35,759 bases of DNA from Oscillospiraceae bacterium. GTDB lineage: Bacteria; Bacillota; Clostridia; Oscillospirales; Oscillospiraceae. Below are positions 7,854-16,076 of this stretch, one piece after another (positions within the stretch are counted from its first letter, which is position 1; every line of letters starts with the position of its first letter). The stretch spans positions 1 through 35,759 of the forward strand of contig CAJTCG010000029.1 of assembly GCA_910574635.1 (NCBI GenBank), written 5' to 3'. Both the position numbers and the translations under genes were made by a program. Under the pieces are notes generated by a model, which was given only the letters and a program-made list of their open reading frames with translations, was not told where the DNA came from and did no database searches.

Positions 7854-8488
7854 TGAAAAGATGTGTCATTACCATCAGCCGTCAATGCGGCAGCGGCGGC
7901 CATACCATTGGAAAAACTGTGGCGGAGCGCCTGGGCATTCCCTTCTACGACAAAAAGCTGGTGCAGATCGTGGCGGAGCGCAGCGGGCTTTCTCCGGAAA
8001 CCGTGGAGAAGCAGGGGGAGTATCATACTCCCAGCCTTCTCTACAACATCGCCACCGGCGGCTATTCCGCCTACGCCTCCCACCAGTACAGCGCCGAGAA
8101 CCGGCAGGCCATGCGCCTGCCGGACCAGATCAACGCCTACCAGACGGAGCTTATCAAGGAGCTGGCGGAAAAGGAGCCCTGTGTCATCGTGGGGCGCTGC
8201 GCCGACTCTGTTCTGCGGGACCGGGAGGACTGCTTCCACGTCTTCGTCTTCGGCGCTCTGGGAGACCGGGCAGAGCGGGTCGTTGCGGAGCATGGAATCG
8301 ACGCTAAGGCCGCGGAGGGACATGTCAAGGATCGGGACAAAAAACGCGCCGCCTATTATAAGCACATCACAGACAAGGTCTGGGGAATGTCCTCCAACTA
8401 TGACCTCTGCCTGAACAGCAGCAAGCTGGGAATCGACCGCTGCGTGGAGCTGATTCTTGCCGCCGCCGGCGCAGGGACTGGCTCATGA
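7853..8488 (+). CDS. Cytidylate kinase-like P-loop protein
   Basis: A 211-residue P-loop NTPase of the cytidylate-kinase-like family. It starts MKRCVITISRQCGSGGHTIG, where the GSGG-H-IG loop replaces the usual GxxGxGK Walker A; this is typical of the family. Next come AERLGIPFYDKKLVQIVAER, CVIVGRCADSVLRDR with a lid-like arginine segment, and VKDRDKKRAAYYKHITDKVW. True Cmk phosphorylates CMP, but members of this branch are common in Clostridia and have no established substrate. It overlaps the MATE stop by one base and the following short ORF by four, so it is the distal part of the marR operon. Confidence 0.85.
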   Translation: MKRCVITISRQCGSGGHTIGKTVAERLGIPFYDKKLVQIVAERSGLSPETVEKQGEYHTPSLLYNIATGGYSAYASHQYSAENRQAMRLPDQINAYQTELIKELAEKEPCVIVGRCADSVLRDREDCFHVFVFGALGDRAERVVAEHGIDAKAAEGHVKDRDKKRAAYYKHITDKVWGMSSNYDLCLNSSKLGIDRCVELILAAAGAGTGS

Positions 8489-8619
8489 CAAACACGGAAG
8501 AACCCATCCCTGGCGTGATATTTCAGGTCCATCACAGCAGCAACGTGTTCGCCATCCCCATCCGGCATGTGGCGCGGATAGAACCCAATGCCAGGGCCTT
8601 GTATCAACCTACTTCTTAA
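8485..8619 (+). CDS. Short ORF of 44 residues, possible CheW-like fragment
   Basis: ATG at 8485 overlaps the preceding stop (ATGA) and the frame ends at TAA 8617-8619. The product contains PGVIFQVHHSSNVFAIPIRH and VARIEPNARALYQPTS. The pattern of an F-x-V strand, then AIPI-x-x-V-x-x-I, resembles the first strands of CheW-like domains, but only about 30 residues could be compared and the rest of such a domain is absent. It may be a genuine small protein coupled to the operon or the surviving 5' end of a longer gene. Mobile-element debris starts about 70 bases downstream. Confidence 0.35.
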   Translation: MTNTEEPIPGVIFQVHHSSNVFAIPIRHVARIEPNARALYQPTS

Positions 8620-8691
8620 TGACCTATAGCAAACCAATAAAATAGCAGTGAATTGACTAAAGGTGTAGAATGTTATCAGAAGGTGATAGCA

Positions 8692-8823
8692 ATGTTACAC
8701 AATGAGGCGCGAAGACTACTGATACAGGTATATGAGCAGACCCACGATGCGCAAACAGCAGCAAAGTGTTTCCAGGTATTACTTCCGACCTTTCAGTTCG
8801 GAAGTAATATGTGGAATTGTTAA
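8692..8823 (+). pseudogene. IS630-type transposase N-terminal remnant
   Basis: ATG at 8692 opens LHNEARRLLIQVYEQTHDAQ followed by TAAKCFQV. This looks like the first helix-turn-helix of an IS630-type transposase (AYEQ..A..VAK.FQVS). The likeness stops at codon 29; the remaining 14 codons run through a palindrome to a stop. The rest of the element is absent. A weak assignment because the fragment is so short. Confidence 0.35.
8777..8809. repeat. Perfect 12-bp palindrome with 9-base loop
   Basis: TATTACTTCCGA (8777-8788) pairs with TCGGAAGTAATA (8798-8809). It begins exactly where the IS630-like homology ends and lacks a T-run, so it is more likely an element end or recombination scar than a terminator. 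Confidence 0.6.
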
Positions 8824-8862
8824 AGCTGGAAGGATAGACTGAGCTCTTAATGAAGCAGGTGG

Positions 8863-9454
8863 GATATACACTTTACAGAGATGGGCGATATGTTCATCTT
8901 TGACCTCTGCACCGGTATGAGGCTGGGGGAGCTGTTGGGGCTGAAATGGTGAGACATTGATTTTGACGAGAACCAGCTTCATGTCGAGCGAACCATCGGC
9001 GAGGTACATGACCCGGATTCCCCGAACTCCAAATGGCGGTTAGAGCTTGGCCCACCCAAGACCCCGGCCAGTGAAAGGACTATCCCGCTCCACCAGACAG
9101 CGATAAGACTGCTGGCAGACATTTTTGAACAGCAGGAGATAAACAAGGCCCACGCTGGGGCCGCCTATGAGGACAACGACCTTGTCTTTTGTACCAAGTT
9201 AGGTAGGCCGCAAGACCCCATCAATATGCGCCGTATCTTCTACCGGATTTGCGACAAGGCGGGTATCGGCGGATTCACCCCTCACTGTCTGCGTCACACA
9301 TTCGCCACCAGAGGGGTTGACGCAAAGGTGGATGTCCGGGTCATGCAGCGTTTCCTGGGACACGCCAACATCCAAGAGACAGTAAACAACCCACACCCTC
9401 CCCGACACAGGACGGAGCCAAATGGAACTGCTGGCGGACGTGGTGAACTACTGA
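8863..9454 (+). pseudogene. Tyrosine recombinase (phage-type integrase), C-terminal remnant
   Basis: The frame carries CTGMRLGELLGLKW (first catalytic Arg), then an in-frame TGA (8948-8950) and DIDFDENQLHVERTIG, followed by KTPASERTIPL, GGFTPHCLRHTFATRG (the H-x-x-R box) and MQRFLGHANIQETVNN. After that the frame breaks: the expected NYTH segment with the catalytic tyrosine is replaced by NPHPPRHR through a base change and shift. The N-terminal SAM-like domain is missing. With one nonsense codon, one frameshift and a missing 5' half, it is dead. It marks a former integration event between the marR operon and ychF. Confidence 0.85.
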
Positions 9455-9499
9455 GCAGAAAAGTCCCGGTAAGGGTAAGGTAAGGGTAAAACGCCAAAA

Positions 9500-9527
9500 G
9501 GAGCCACCGCATAAAAGCGGCGGCTCC
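9500..9527 (-). terminator. Terminator downstream of ychF
   Basis: GGAGCCACCGC (9500-9510) pairs with GCGGCGGCTCC (9517-9527) with one A/C mismatch and a six-base loop. On the reverse strand TTTT follows the stem, which suits termination of ychF. It sits between convergent ychF and the integrase remnant. Confidence 0.7.
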
Positions 9528-9562
9528 CAGTATTTCCAAGGGTTTGATGGACGAAAAAGGCG

Positions 9563-10654
9563 TTACACGTTGAACCGGAAGTAAATCATATCGCCGTCCT
9601 GAACCACGTACTCCTTGCCCTCGCTGCGGAGCAGGCCCTTTTCCCTGGCGGCGGCCACGCTGCCGCAGGCCTCCATGTCGCTGTAGGCGATAACCTCCGC
9701 CCGGATGAAGCCCCGCTCGATGTCGGAGTGGATCTTCCCCGCGGCCTGAGGGGCCTTGGTGCCCTTTTTGATGGTCCAGGCCCGGCACTCGTCCTTCCCG
9801 TAGGTCAGGAAGGAGATGAGGCCCAGCAGCGTATAGGAGCATTTGATCAGCCGATCCAGGCCGGACTCCTCCACGCCGATCTCCGCCAGGAACATCTGCC
9901 TCTCCTCGCCCTCCAGCTCCGCCACGTCCTGCTCCAGCTTGGCGCAGATGGGCAGGACCTGGCTGCCCTCGGCGGCGGCAATCTCACAAACCTGCTGATA
10001 ATACTGGTTCTGCTCCAGGCGGGAAAAGCCGTCCTCATCGGTGTTGGCGGCGTAGATCACGGGCTTGAGGGTCAGCAGTTCGCTGGTCCGGAGCAGCGCG
10101 GCGTCGTCCGCGTCGCAGTCGAAGGTCCGGGCAAGCTTCCCCTCGTCCAGGTGCTTCTGGAGGGCGGTGAACAGCTCCACCTCATGGGCAAATTTCTTGT
10201 CCCCCTTCAGGGCCTTTGTTGCCTTCTCCACCCGGCGCTGAACCATCTCCAGGTCCGCCATCACCAGCTCCATGTTGATGATGTCGATGTCCCGCCTGGG
10301 GTCCGTGGAGCCCTCTACGTGAATGACGTTTTCGTCATCAAAACAGCGGACCACATGGACCACCGCGTCGGTCTCCCGGATATTGGCCAGAAACTTGTTC
10401 CCCAGGCCCTCGCCCTTGCTGGCGCCCTTCACCAATCCCGCGATGTCCACGAATTCAATGACCGCCGGGGTCTTCTTGTCCGGTTCGTACATCTCCGCCA
10501 GCTTGTCCAGCCGCTCGTCGGGGACGGCCACCATGCCCACGTTGGGGTCGATGGTGCAGAAGGGATAATTGGCGCTTTCCGCGCCGGCGTTGGTGATGGC
10601 GTTGAACAGAGTGGACTTTCCAACGTTGGGAAGCCCCACGATGCCTAATTTCAT
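9563..10654 (-). CDS. ychF: YchF/OLA1-type P-loop ATPase
   Basis: The protein has 363 residues, the standard length. It opens MKLGIVGLPNVGKSTLFNAI (Walker A GLPNVGKS), with the expected YPFCTIDPNVG switch region and FVDIAGLVKGASKGEGLGN (DxxG plus glycine-rich switch II). A helical coiled-coil insertion occupies the middle, and a C-terminal TGS domain ends GDMIYFRFNV. YchF is an Obg-family protein that prefers ATP because NKxD is altered; it binds ribosomes and has been linked to oxidative-stress control. ATG at 10652-10654 follows an AAAGGAG about 13 bases upstream. It has its own promoter (10750-10778) just beyond the TIR gene. It is a conserved chromosomal gene that anchors this segment as backbone. 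Confidence 0.97.
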   Translation of the reverse strand: MKLGIVGLPNVGKSTLFNAITNAGAESANYPFCTIDPNVGMVAVPDERLDKLAEMYEPDKKTPAVIEFVDIAGLVKGASKGEGLGNKFLANIRETDAVVHVVRCFDDENVIHVEGSTDPRRDIDIINMELVMADLEMVQRRVEKATKALKGDKKFAHEVELFTALQKHLDEGKLARTFDCDADDAALLRTSELLTLKPVIYAANTDEDGFSRLEQNQYYQQVCEIAAAEGSQVLPICAKLEQDVAELEGEERQMFLAEIGVEESGLDRLIKCSYTLLGLISFLTYGKDECRAWTIKKGTKAPQAAGKIHSDIERGFIRAEVIAYSDMEACGSVAAAREKGLLRSEGKEYVVQDGDMIYFRFNV

Positions 10655-10749
10655 ATATCCTCACAACTCCTTTATTTTCAAGGGTTCCGGGGGATTGCCC
10701 CCCGCCCTGTCCGTATTTTTCGCCGCCGTTTTACGGCCTCTTGCGGCTT

Positions 10750-10778
10750 ATTATAGCACAGGAATCCCCGTTTCTCAA
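10750..10778 (-). promoter_or_regulatory. Sigma-A promoter of ychF
   Basis: Reverse strand TTGAGA (10778-10773), 17 bases, TATAAT (10755-10750). It lies between the TIR gene stop (10799) and ychF, giving a leader of about 90 bases that includes a C/G-rich inverted repeat at about 10692-10704. Confidence 0.75.
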
Positions 10779-10798
10779 TACCAATTCGGAGGCTTCCC

Positions 10799-13700
10799 TC
10801 ACGAGACGTCAAGCCGGAGGAGGTAATCCTCCCAAACAGCCGCGTCAATCTCTCCCCGCTGGACCAGGGCACCGTAAAAAAGATGGCCGCATTGAATCTG
10901 GTCCAGCCACACGTCCCGGTTTCCCGGCATCCGGGCGTCGCAGTCCTCCAGCCAGGCGGAGACTGTTCCGGCGGCGGCCTGGGAATCCCCCTCGTACAAG
11001 CGGACCAGCGTCAGCGGCGTGACCTGATAGAGCTCCAGCGCCGGGCGGCTGGAACAAAACTCCGCCAAAGCGCGCGCCGCCTCATAGCCATTCCCGGTAA
11101 GCGCATCCGCCAGCAGGTCAAAATACCCCGCACTGTAGGCCATCATATCCGCATAGCCCTCGATTCCGTTGTCCGCCGTCCCGCCGCCCGACAGGCTTGC
11201 TATATCCCGGCAGGCCTGGGCAATCGTCCCATCATAGGCCGTCGTGGCCGCCAGCGTCTCCAGCATTTTGATGTCGAACGCGGACACAACCTCCGAATCG
11301 CCGGCTCCCTGAATCAGCCGCAGAGTCAGCTCGATATACGCTTCCAGACCCGGTTTCAGGCAATCCAGCCTTCCGCTGTTTTCCGCCGCCTTTTCGCAGA
11401 CGCTGTATAGGCCGTCCAATTCTACAGGGCCGAACGCTTCCTCTCCCGCCAAAAGCCGCCGCCAGAGATCGTCGCAGCGGCCGAACCACTCTTCGCTCCC
11501 CAAATCCCCGGCGGAGGCCAGCGCCGCCAGGCCGGAATCCTCCAGAGGCGGCTCCTCCTGGAAATACCGCGCCTTTTCCCAGTCTCCCAGAACCGACCAG
11601 TTTCCTACCTGGAAGCCGGAACCGCCGGGGACCTTAGGGACAAGCTCCTGCCGCCCGTCCAGGGTCAGGCAGCCCAGGTTCTCCAGGAAGGCCAGGGCCG
11701 TTTCGTCCGGCGGTGGAACCCTCAGCCGCCGGACAAGGGTTTCCCCTCCGGCGCTCCAGGCAAGGGAGCCGTCCTCCAGAATTCCCGCGGCGTCGATTCC
11801 CCCGCCGTCCGCCGTAAATGCGTCCAGCAGCTTTCCCGACGGCACGTCCCAGATTTCCACCGCCCCGCCTTTTTCCACATGAAAGCTGTCCGCCGCCCCT
11901 CCGGCGGTCTCCTGTATAAGAACCATATGCTCCTTTTCCCCGTCCACCCGCACGGCGGCAATATTTCCCTGGCGCTCCGGCACAATCCGGCCAATCTGCT
12001 CCCCCGCCCCGTCAAACAGCAGCACCGCTCTGGACCCGGTTTCCACCGCCGCCCAGTCGTTCCCGCACCAAAGGCCGAGGATGGTTTCCCCTCCCGCGTC
12101 CAGCTGCCGGAGTTCCCCCAGCGTTCCCGCCTGAAAGTCCGCCGCCGCCTTTATGAGGACCGGGGCATAATGGCTGTAAAGATAGACCGACTGAAAATCC
12201 GGGGAAAGGGCGGTGCGCTCAGCCATGGCGGGCAGCTTCGCCGCCGCCAGCTCCTCTCCCCCCGCGGCCAGGAGGACCAATTTCCCGCTTCGGATGGCCG
12301 CCGTCATGCCCTCCGGCCCCTCCGCCTCCAGGTAGTGCTGCTTTAATATCATGGGGAGGGCGCATTCCTCCGGCAATGACACGGCGTCCTCCCCCACCGG
12401 CCCGATCAGCGCATAGGCGGCGGTCCCTTCTCCGTCTTCCACCACAACAGCGCCGTCCTCTCCGAAACAGGCGCCGCTCACGGCGCTTCTGCGTATGGGG
12501 GCCGCGATTTCCCTCCCCTCTCTCCAGTTCCAGATATGGACCGCTCCGGCGCTCCAGACCAGCAGAATGTCCTCATCCTCAGGATGGAACGCCGTCCCCA
12601 GGAAGGCCTCCTTTTCATAGGCGGGAGAAGAAAACAGGCAGGTCCCGTCTGTGGACCAGACCTCAAACATGCCTCCGGGATTCATCCGGTCGATGCGGTA
12701 AGGATTTCCGTAGGCCAGCGCGAAGCACCGGCCGCCCCGGACGATGTCCGCCCCCATCAGTCCATAGCGGTACTTGCTCACGGAGGCTTTCAGTTCCAGC
12801 CGGGCGGTGTCGTACACCGCAGCGCTGGCGTAGCTGGAAACCAGCGCCAGGCCGCCGTCCTCCGACAGCCAGATTTCACTGGAATCGGAAATGCCCTGAT
12901 AGCCCGCGTCCACGGGGAACGCGTCCGCCAGGTCCGCCCGCCCGAGCTCCGCCGCGCGGCCCTGCTGGTCGAAGCCGTAGAGGTACACCATTCCCAGATA
13001 GGCCGCGACGGCCCGCCCGTCCGGCAGCGTCCGGGCCCTGGGGCCCTTTCCCAGGAAGTCCGCGTATTCCATTCCGCACCCGGCGCTGGACTCCGTGGGA
13101 TACGGCAGGACCCTCCTCTGTCCCGTCTCCGGGTGGTAAAAACGCAGGGTGTCCTCTCCCAGGAAGGTCCACCACCCGCCGGAAATCCCCTGGAGGTTCT
13201 GAAAATCCGGGCCCAGCTCCTCCACCTTCTTCCCGGCCCCGTCGATTACAAAGCTCTGTTCCCGGCTCCGGGTGAAATAATATCCGCTCTCCGGGTCCCC
13301 CGCCGCCGCCTGGGGAAGGGGCAGGAAGCGCCCGTCCCACACCCGGCCGGACAGCTTCTCCTCCAGCACGGGCCAAAGGCGGTCCTGCAGCAGAAGGGCG
13401 GCTCCCGATTTGGCGGTGGACTGATCCGCGTCCAGGGACAGCGCCCGGCTGTAATTCGCCAGCGCCTCCTGGGGCTCTCCCGCCTCGTTCCGGCGGGCGC
13501 CCTCCTGGGCAAAATTGCCCGCCAGCATCAGCCGGTATTGATTTTCAGAAATCCAGGTGCGGTAGGCGAATACGGACACCACCGCCAGCACCGCGCTCAG
13601 CAGCGCAAATGCTCCCGCGGCCGCAGCGGCGGTCCGCCTGCGCCGCCGCCTCCGGTTCCTCTGGAGCAGGTCGTCCAGGCCGCACTCCAAAAGCGCGGCG

Positions 13701-14191
13701 GCCAGCTTGTAATACTCCGACTTAAGCGTCCGCAGGCTCTCCCGCAGGGTCCCGCCCCGGACGTCCACATACAGCGGCTCCAGCTTTCCTCCCTTCCCGT
13801 TGGTCCGCAGGGGCTCCGGGATAGCCGTCTCCGGCGTCCCCGAGGTGAGGAGAATCAGGATGTTTTCCGTGCTTCCCCGGTGGAGCTCCTTAAACTGCCG
13901 GATCTCCTCCATGCACCATTGGGAGTCCCTGGTTTTCTCCGAACAGACGGAAATCAAATAGCGGGACCGTTCCAGCGCCTCCCGGAGCTCGCCGCCCAAA
14001 TCGCTGCCGGCCGTCAGCTCCGTATTGTCCCGAAACACCCGAAGGCGCTTTTCGCTCTTCGGCAGGCGGTAACTTTCCAGCAGGACCTGAAGGCGCTCCG
14101 CCAGCTTTGAATCCTTCCCGCCGTGGCAGTACGAGATAAACGCGTCGTACCGCCGCTTCCCCGTGTCTTCGCCCCGTTTTCCCACGCGCAT
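10799..14191 (-). CDS. TIR-domain membrane protein with beta-propeller-like region
   Basis: A 1130-residue protein. Residues 13-150 form a TIR domain: RRYDAFISYCHGGKDSKLAE, RLRVFRDNTELTAGSDLGGE, then SRYLISVCSEKTRDSQWCME with E96 in the WCxxE motif that holds the catalytic glutamate of NAD-cleaving TIRs. An arginine-rich stretch (179-186) precedes a transmembrane helix (about 187-210), and a TPR-like segment (NEAGEPQEALANYSRALSLD) follows. Residues about 280-850 show repeated short strands with WD/propeller character; the C-terminus is helical. The TIR therefore faces the cytosol; the propeller is probably outside if the helix crosses once. It starts 15 bases after the RyR-protein stop, so the two are co-transcribed. 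A signal-generating NADase is inferred, not shown. Confidence 0.85.
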   Translation of the reverse strand: MRVGKRGEDTGKRRYDAFISYCHGGKDSKLAERLQVLLESYRLPKSEKRLRVFRDNTELTAGSDLGGELREALERSRYLISVCSEKTRDSQWCMEEIRQFKELHRGSTENILILLTSGTPETAIPEPLRTNGKGGKLEPLYVDVRGGTLRESLRTLKSEYYKLAAALLECGLDDLLQRNRRRRRRRTAAAAAGAFALLSAVLAVVSVFAYRTWISENQYRLMLAGNFAQEGARRNEAGEPQEALANYSRALSLDADQSTAKSGAALLLQDRLWPVLEEKLSGRVWDGRFLPLPQAAAGDPESGYYFTRSREQSFVIDGAGKKVEELGPDFQNLQGISGGWWTFLGEDTLRFYHPETGQRRVLPYPTESSAGCGMEYADFLGKGPRARTLPDGRAVAAYLGMVYLYGFDQQGRAAELGRADLADAFPVDAGYQGISDSSEIWLSEDGGLALVSSYASAAVYDTARLELKASVSKYRYGLMGADIVRGGRCFALAYGNPYRIDRMNPGGMFEVWSTDGTCLFSSPAYEKEAFLGTAFHPEDEDILLVWSAGAVHIWNWREGREIAAPIRRSAVSGACFGEDGAVVVEDGEGTAAYALIGPVGEDAVSLPEECALPMILKQHYLEAEGPEGMTAAIRSGKLVLLAAGGEELAAAKLPAMAERTALSPDFQSVYLYSHYAPVLIKAAADFQAGTLGELRQLDAGGETILGLWCGNDWAAVETGSRAVLLFDGAGEQIGRIVPERQGNIAAVRVDGEKEHMVLIQETAGGAADSFHVEKGGAVEIWDVPSGKLLDAFTADGGGIDAAGILEDGSLAWSAGGETLVRRLRVPPPDETALAFLENLGCLTLDGRQELVPKVPGGSGFQVGNWSVLGDWEKARYFQEEPPLEDSGLAALASAGDLGSEEWFGRCDDLWRRLLAGEEAFGPVELDGLYSVCEKAAENSGRLDCLKPGLEAYIELTLRLIQGAGDSEVVSAFDIKMLETLAATTAYDGTIAQACRDIASLSGGGTADNGIEGYADMMAYSAGYFDLLADALTGNGYEAARALAEFCSSRPALELYQVTPLTLVRLYEGDSQAAAGTVSAWLEDCDARMPGNRDVWLDQIQCGHLFYGALVQRGEIDAAVWEDYLLRLDVS

Positions 14192-14206
14192 CCTCCGCCT
14201 CTCCTC

Positions 14207-15664
14207 TTATTTCCAGCCGTTCAGGTCCAGCTCAAAAAGCGCCCGCACGCCTTCCCGGTCCTTCTCCCTATCCGTTTCCGTCAGCTCCTCATAGGGACAT
14301 AAGGCAATATGCAGCCGCCGGATCGGGTCCTTCCTCTGGCCGTTATCCGGAACGCCGTATCTCCAGTTGTGCAGATAGTGGTAGCGGCACCAGCGGATAT
14401 GCTCCAGCTCGGCCAGCTTCTCCAGAACATCCGGCGGAATCCCGGCCCCATCCGGAGAAATTCCCTGGGCGGCCAGCATCTGGAGGCGGATGTCATGGTA
14501 ATCCACCGCGCTGACGTTGGAATAGCGGGTGAACGCGTCCAGCTTCCGCCACTCCTGGTCCGCTCCGGCGGCCTGGCCTCCGCCGTACTTGCGGACGTAA
14601 TACATGTGAAGCTGCTTCGCCCGGCCGAAGAGCTTGTCCCGCAGAATATTCTCCGCCCTCTGCGCCTTCCGCCGCCAGGGGAACACGTTCAGCCGCTTGT
14701 GTCCGGCCAGCAGCTCCGCCTCCGCGTCGTCGGCGGCAAATACGTCGATCTCCGGCAAGCGGGTGGCCAGCAGGAGATCCCGTACCAGCCTGAGCGGATT
14801 CTCTTGTGTCAGGACGAGCAGCGCCGCCGCCCCCTCCAGCAGATCCACGCTCTCATACCAGGGTTCCGCGTGGAAAATCACGGGGTCCTCTATGGAGGGC
14901 AACTGCGTATGGGTGGCGGCGAACGCGGCGCCGTCCCCGAAAATATGGTATTCGATGCGCTGCTCCGGGGCGAAAATGTTGTCCAGCAGTCCGTAGCGCA
15001 GGACCTCCTCGCCCAGGCTTCCAAACCCCAGAAGCACAATCCGCAGCCGGTGGCCGCAGCGCTTGGACACGCCGTACAGCCCCTTCTCTTTCCAGAACAG
15101 CCGGGCCGCGGCCTCCTCCGGGCAGAAGAGATACAGGTTTTCACTGGCGGCGAACTCCGCCGGAAGAGACCGGCATTTCAAGTAGACCCGCCTTTTTTGC
15201 AGCTTCCGCCTGTTGGAAACATAAAACTGGAAGTTCTCCTCTTCGCTGTTTAAGAGGATATAATTATGGGCTCCGACAAAGCGGTCCCGGCCCTCTATGC
15301 CGGACCGGCCCAGCTCCTCCAGCAGGTCCTCCCGCTCCTCCTCCGGGCCGTACACCGCCACGCTGCCTCCCCGCAGGTAGCACCACAGGTTCCGAATCCG
15401 CACCTGCAGCGTGGTGAGAAGCAGCACAGCGGCTCCGGCGGTGGCCAGAGGCGCGGTCCACCTGGCCAGCTCCACCCAGAGGTTCGGCGGCGTGGTCTGG
15501 TATCCCAGCACGTACATACACACGCAGGAATACAGGGCGTCCGCCATCCGCACGCCTCCGGCGCACTGAAAGCCCGCCATGCCCAGCGCCAAAGGAACGC
15601 AAAACAAAAGCAGCTTTGAAACCGCGTCATACTGACTCCGCGGCCCGGATTTCTTTTGACTCAT
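14207..15664 (-). CDS. 2-TM channel-like protein with Rossmann domains and C-terminal RyR domain
   Basis: A 485-residue protein. Two hydrophobic helices (about 15-35 and 70-90) bracket a pore-loop-like stretch (ADALYSCVCMYVLGYQTTPP). Two Rossmann/RCK-like segments follow: one after SVAVYGPEEEREDL, the other at RLRIVLLGFGSLGEEVLRYG (GxGxxG at 213-218). A RyR domain closes the protein (417-485: LAELEHIRWCRYHYLHNWRY, YEELTETDREKDREGVRAL). RyR domains are proposed to sense nucleotide-derived messengers. The start at 15664 is chosen because GGGAGG lies 9 bases upstream and a promoter sits at 15741-15769. A longer reading from 15919 would begin upstream of that promoter. It is the first gene of the TIR operon. 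Confidence 0.75.
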   Translation of the reverse strand: MSQKKSGPRSQYDAVSKLLLFCVPLALGMAGFQCAGGVRMADALYSCVCMYVLGYQTTPPNLWVELARWTAPLATAGAAVLLLTTLQVRIRNLWCYLRGGSVAVYGPEEEREDLLEELGRSGIEGRDRFVGAHNYILLNSEEENFQFYVSNRRKLQKRRVYLKCRSLPAEFAASENLYLFCPEEAAARLFWKEKGLYGVSKRCGHRLRIVLLGFGSLGEEVLRYGLLDNIFAPEQRIEYHIFGDGAAFAATHTQLPSIEDPVIFHAEPWYESVDLLEGAAALLVLTQENPLRLVRDLLLATRLPEIDVFAADDAEAELLAGHKRLNVFPWRRKAQRAENILRDKLFGRAKQLHMYYVRKYGGGQAAGADQEWRKLDAFTRYSNVSAVDYHDIRLQMLAAQGISPDGAGIPPDVLEKLAELEHIRWCRYHYLHNWRYGVPDNGQRKDPIRRLHIALCPYEELTETDREKDREGVRALFELDLNGWK

Positions 15665-15740
15665 TCCGTACAGCCTCCCTCTCAGGCGCAACGCCTGTCC
15701 CGCAAAATCGGTTTCCTCAGACCGGCTTGAACTTCTTTCC

Positions 15741-15769
15741 ATTATATATGCCGCGCCGTGGGATTGCAA
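15741..15769 (-). promoter_or_regulatory. Sigma-A promoter of the RyR-TIR operon
   Basis: Reverse strand TTGCAA (15769-15764), 17 bases, TATAAT (15746-15741). Transcription would start near 15735, leaving about 70 bases before the ATG at 15664. It overlaps upstream codons of the longest ORF, which argues against that longer start. Confidence 0.7.
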
Positions 15770-16076
15770 TATCCCGGAAAACGTCCGTTCCCCCTTTTCC
15801 CCCGCGGCGCCGGGAGCCGGACGGAATGCCAGGGACGCGGCCCGGCGGAATCTCCGTGTCTCCAAAAATTTTCCGTCCATTGTAAAGAAATATATTGCAT
15901 TTTGCTTTACAAAGGACAAGGCCGCCGGGATTACCGGCTCCGCCAGGACCCTGTTCTCCGCCAGGAACGCTGAAATCCTGGAAACAAAGGACCTGAGCGT
16001 CCTGGACGAGTACCTGGACGGTCTCGCGGATATCGCGGAGGACCTTCGGGACCTTCGAAGCGCCCTGATTCCCGCT

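Noticed and set aside
9468..9496. Short GGTAAGGGTAA direct repeat as an attachment site
   Set aside because: It is only two partial tandem copies with no counterpart elsewhere in the window; it is probably simple sequence in the integrase remnant's tail.
12376..14110. Long plus-strand open frames (299 and 524 codons)
   Set aside because: They are antisense to the TIR gene, rich in Pro/Arg/Gly, and have no recognisable domains.
15665..15919. Longer N-terminus for the RyR-domain protein
   Set aside because: It would start upstream of a consensus promoter, has no ribosome binding site, and the added residues are not protein-like; ATG 15664 has GGGAGG.
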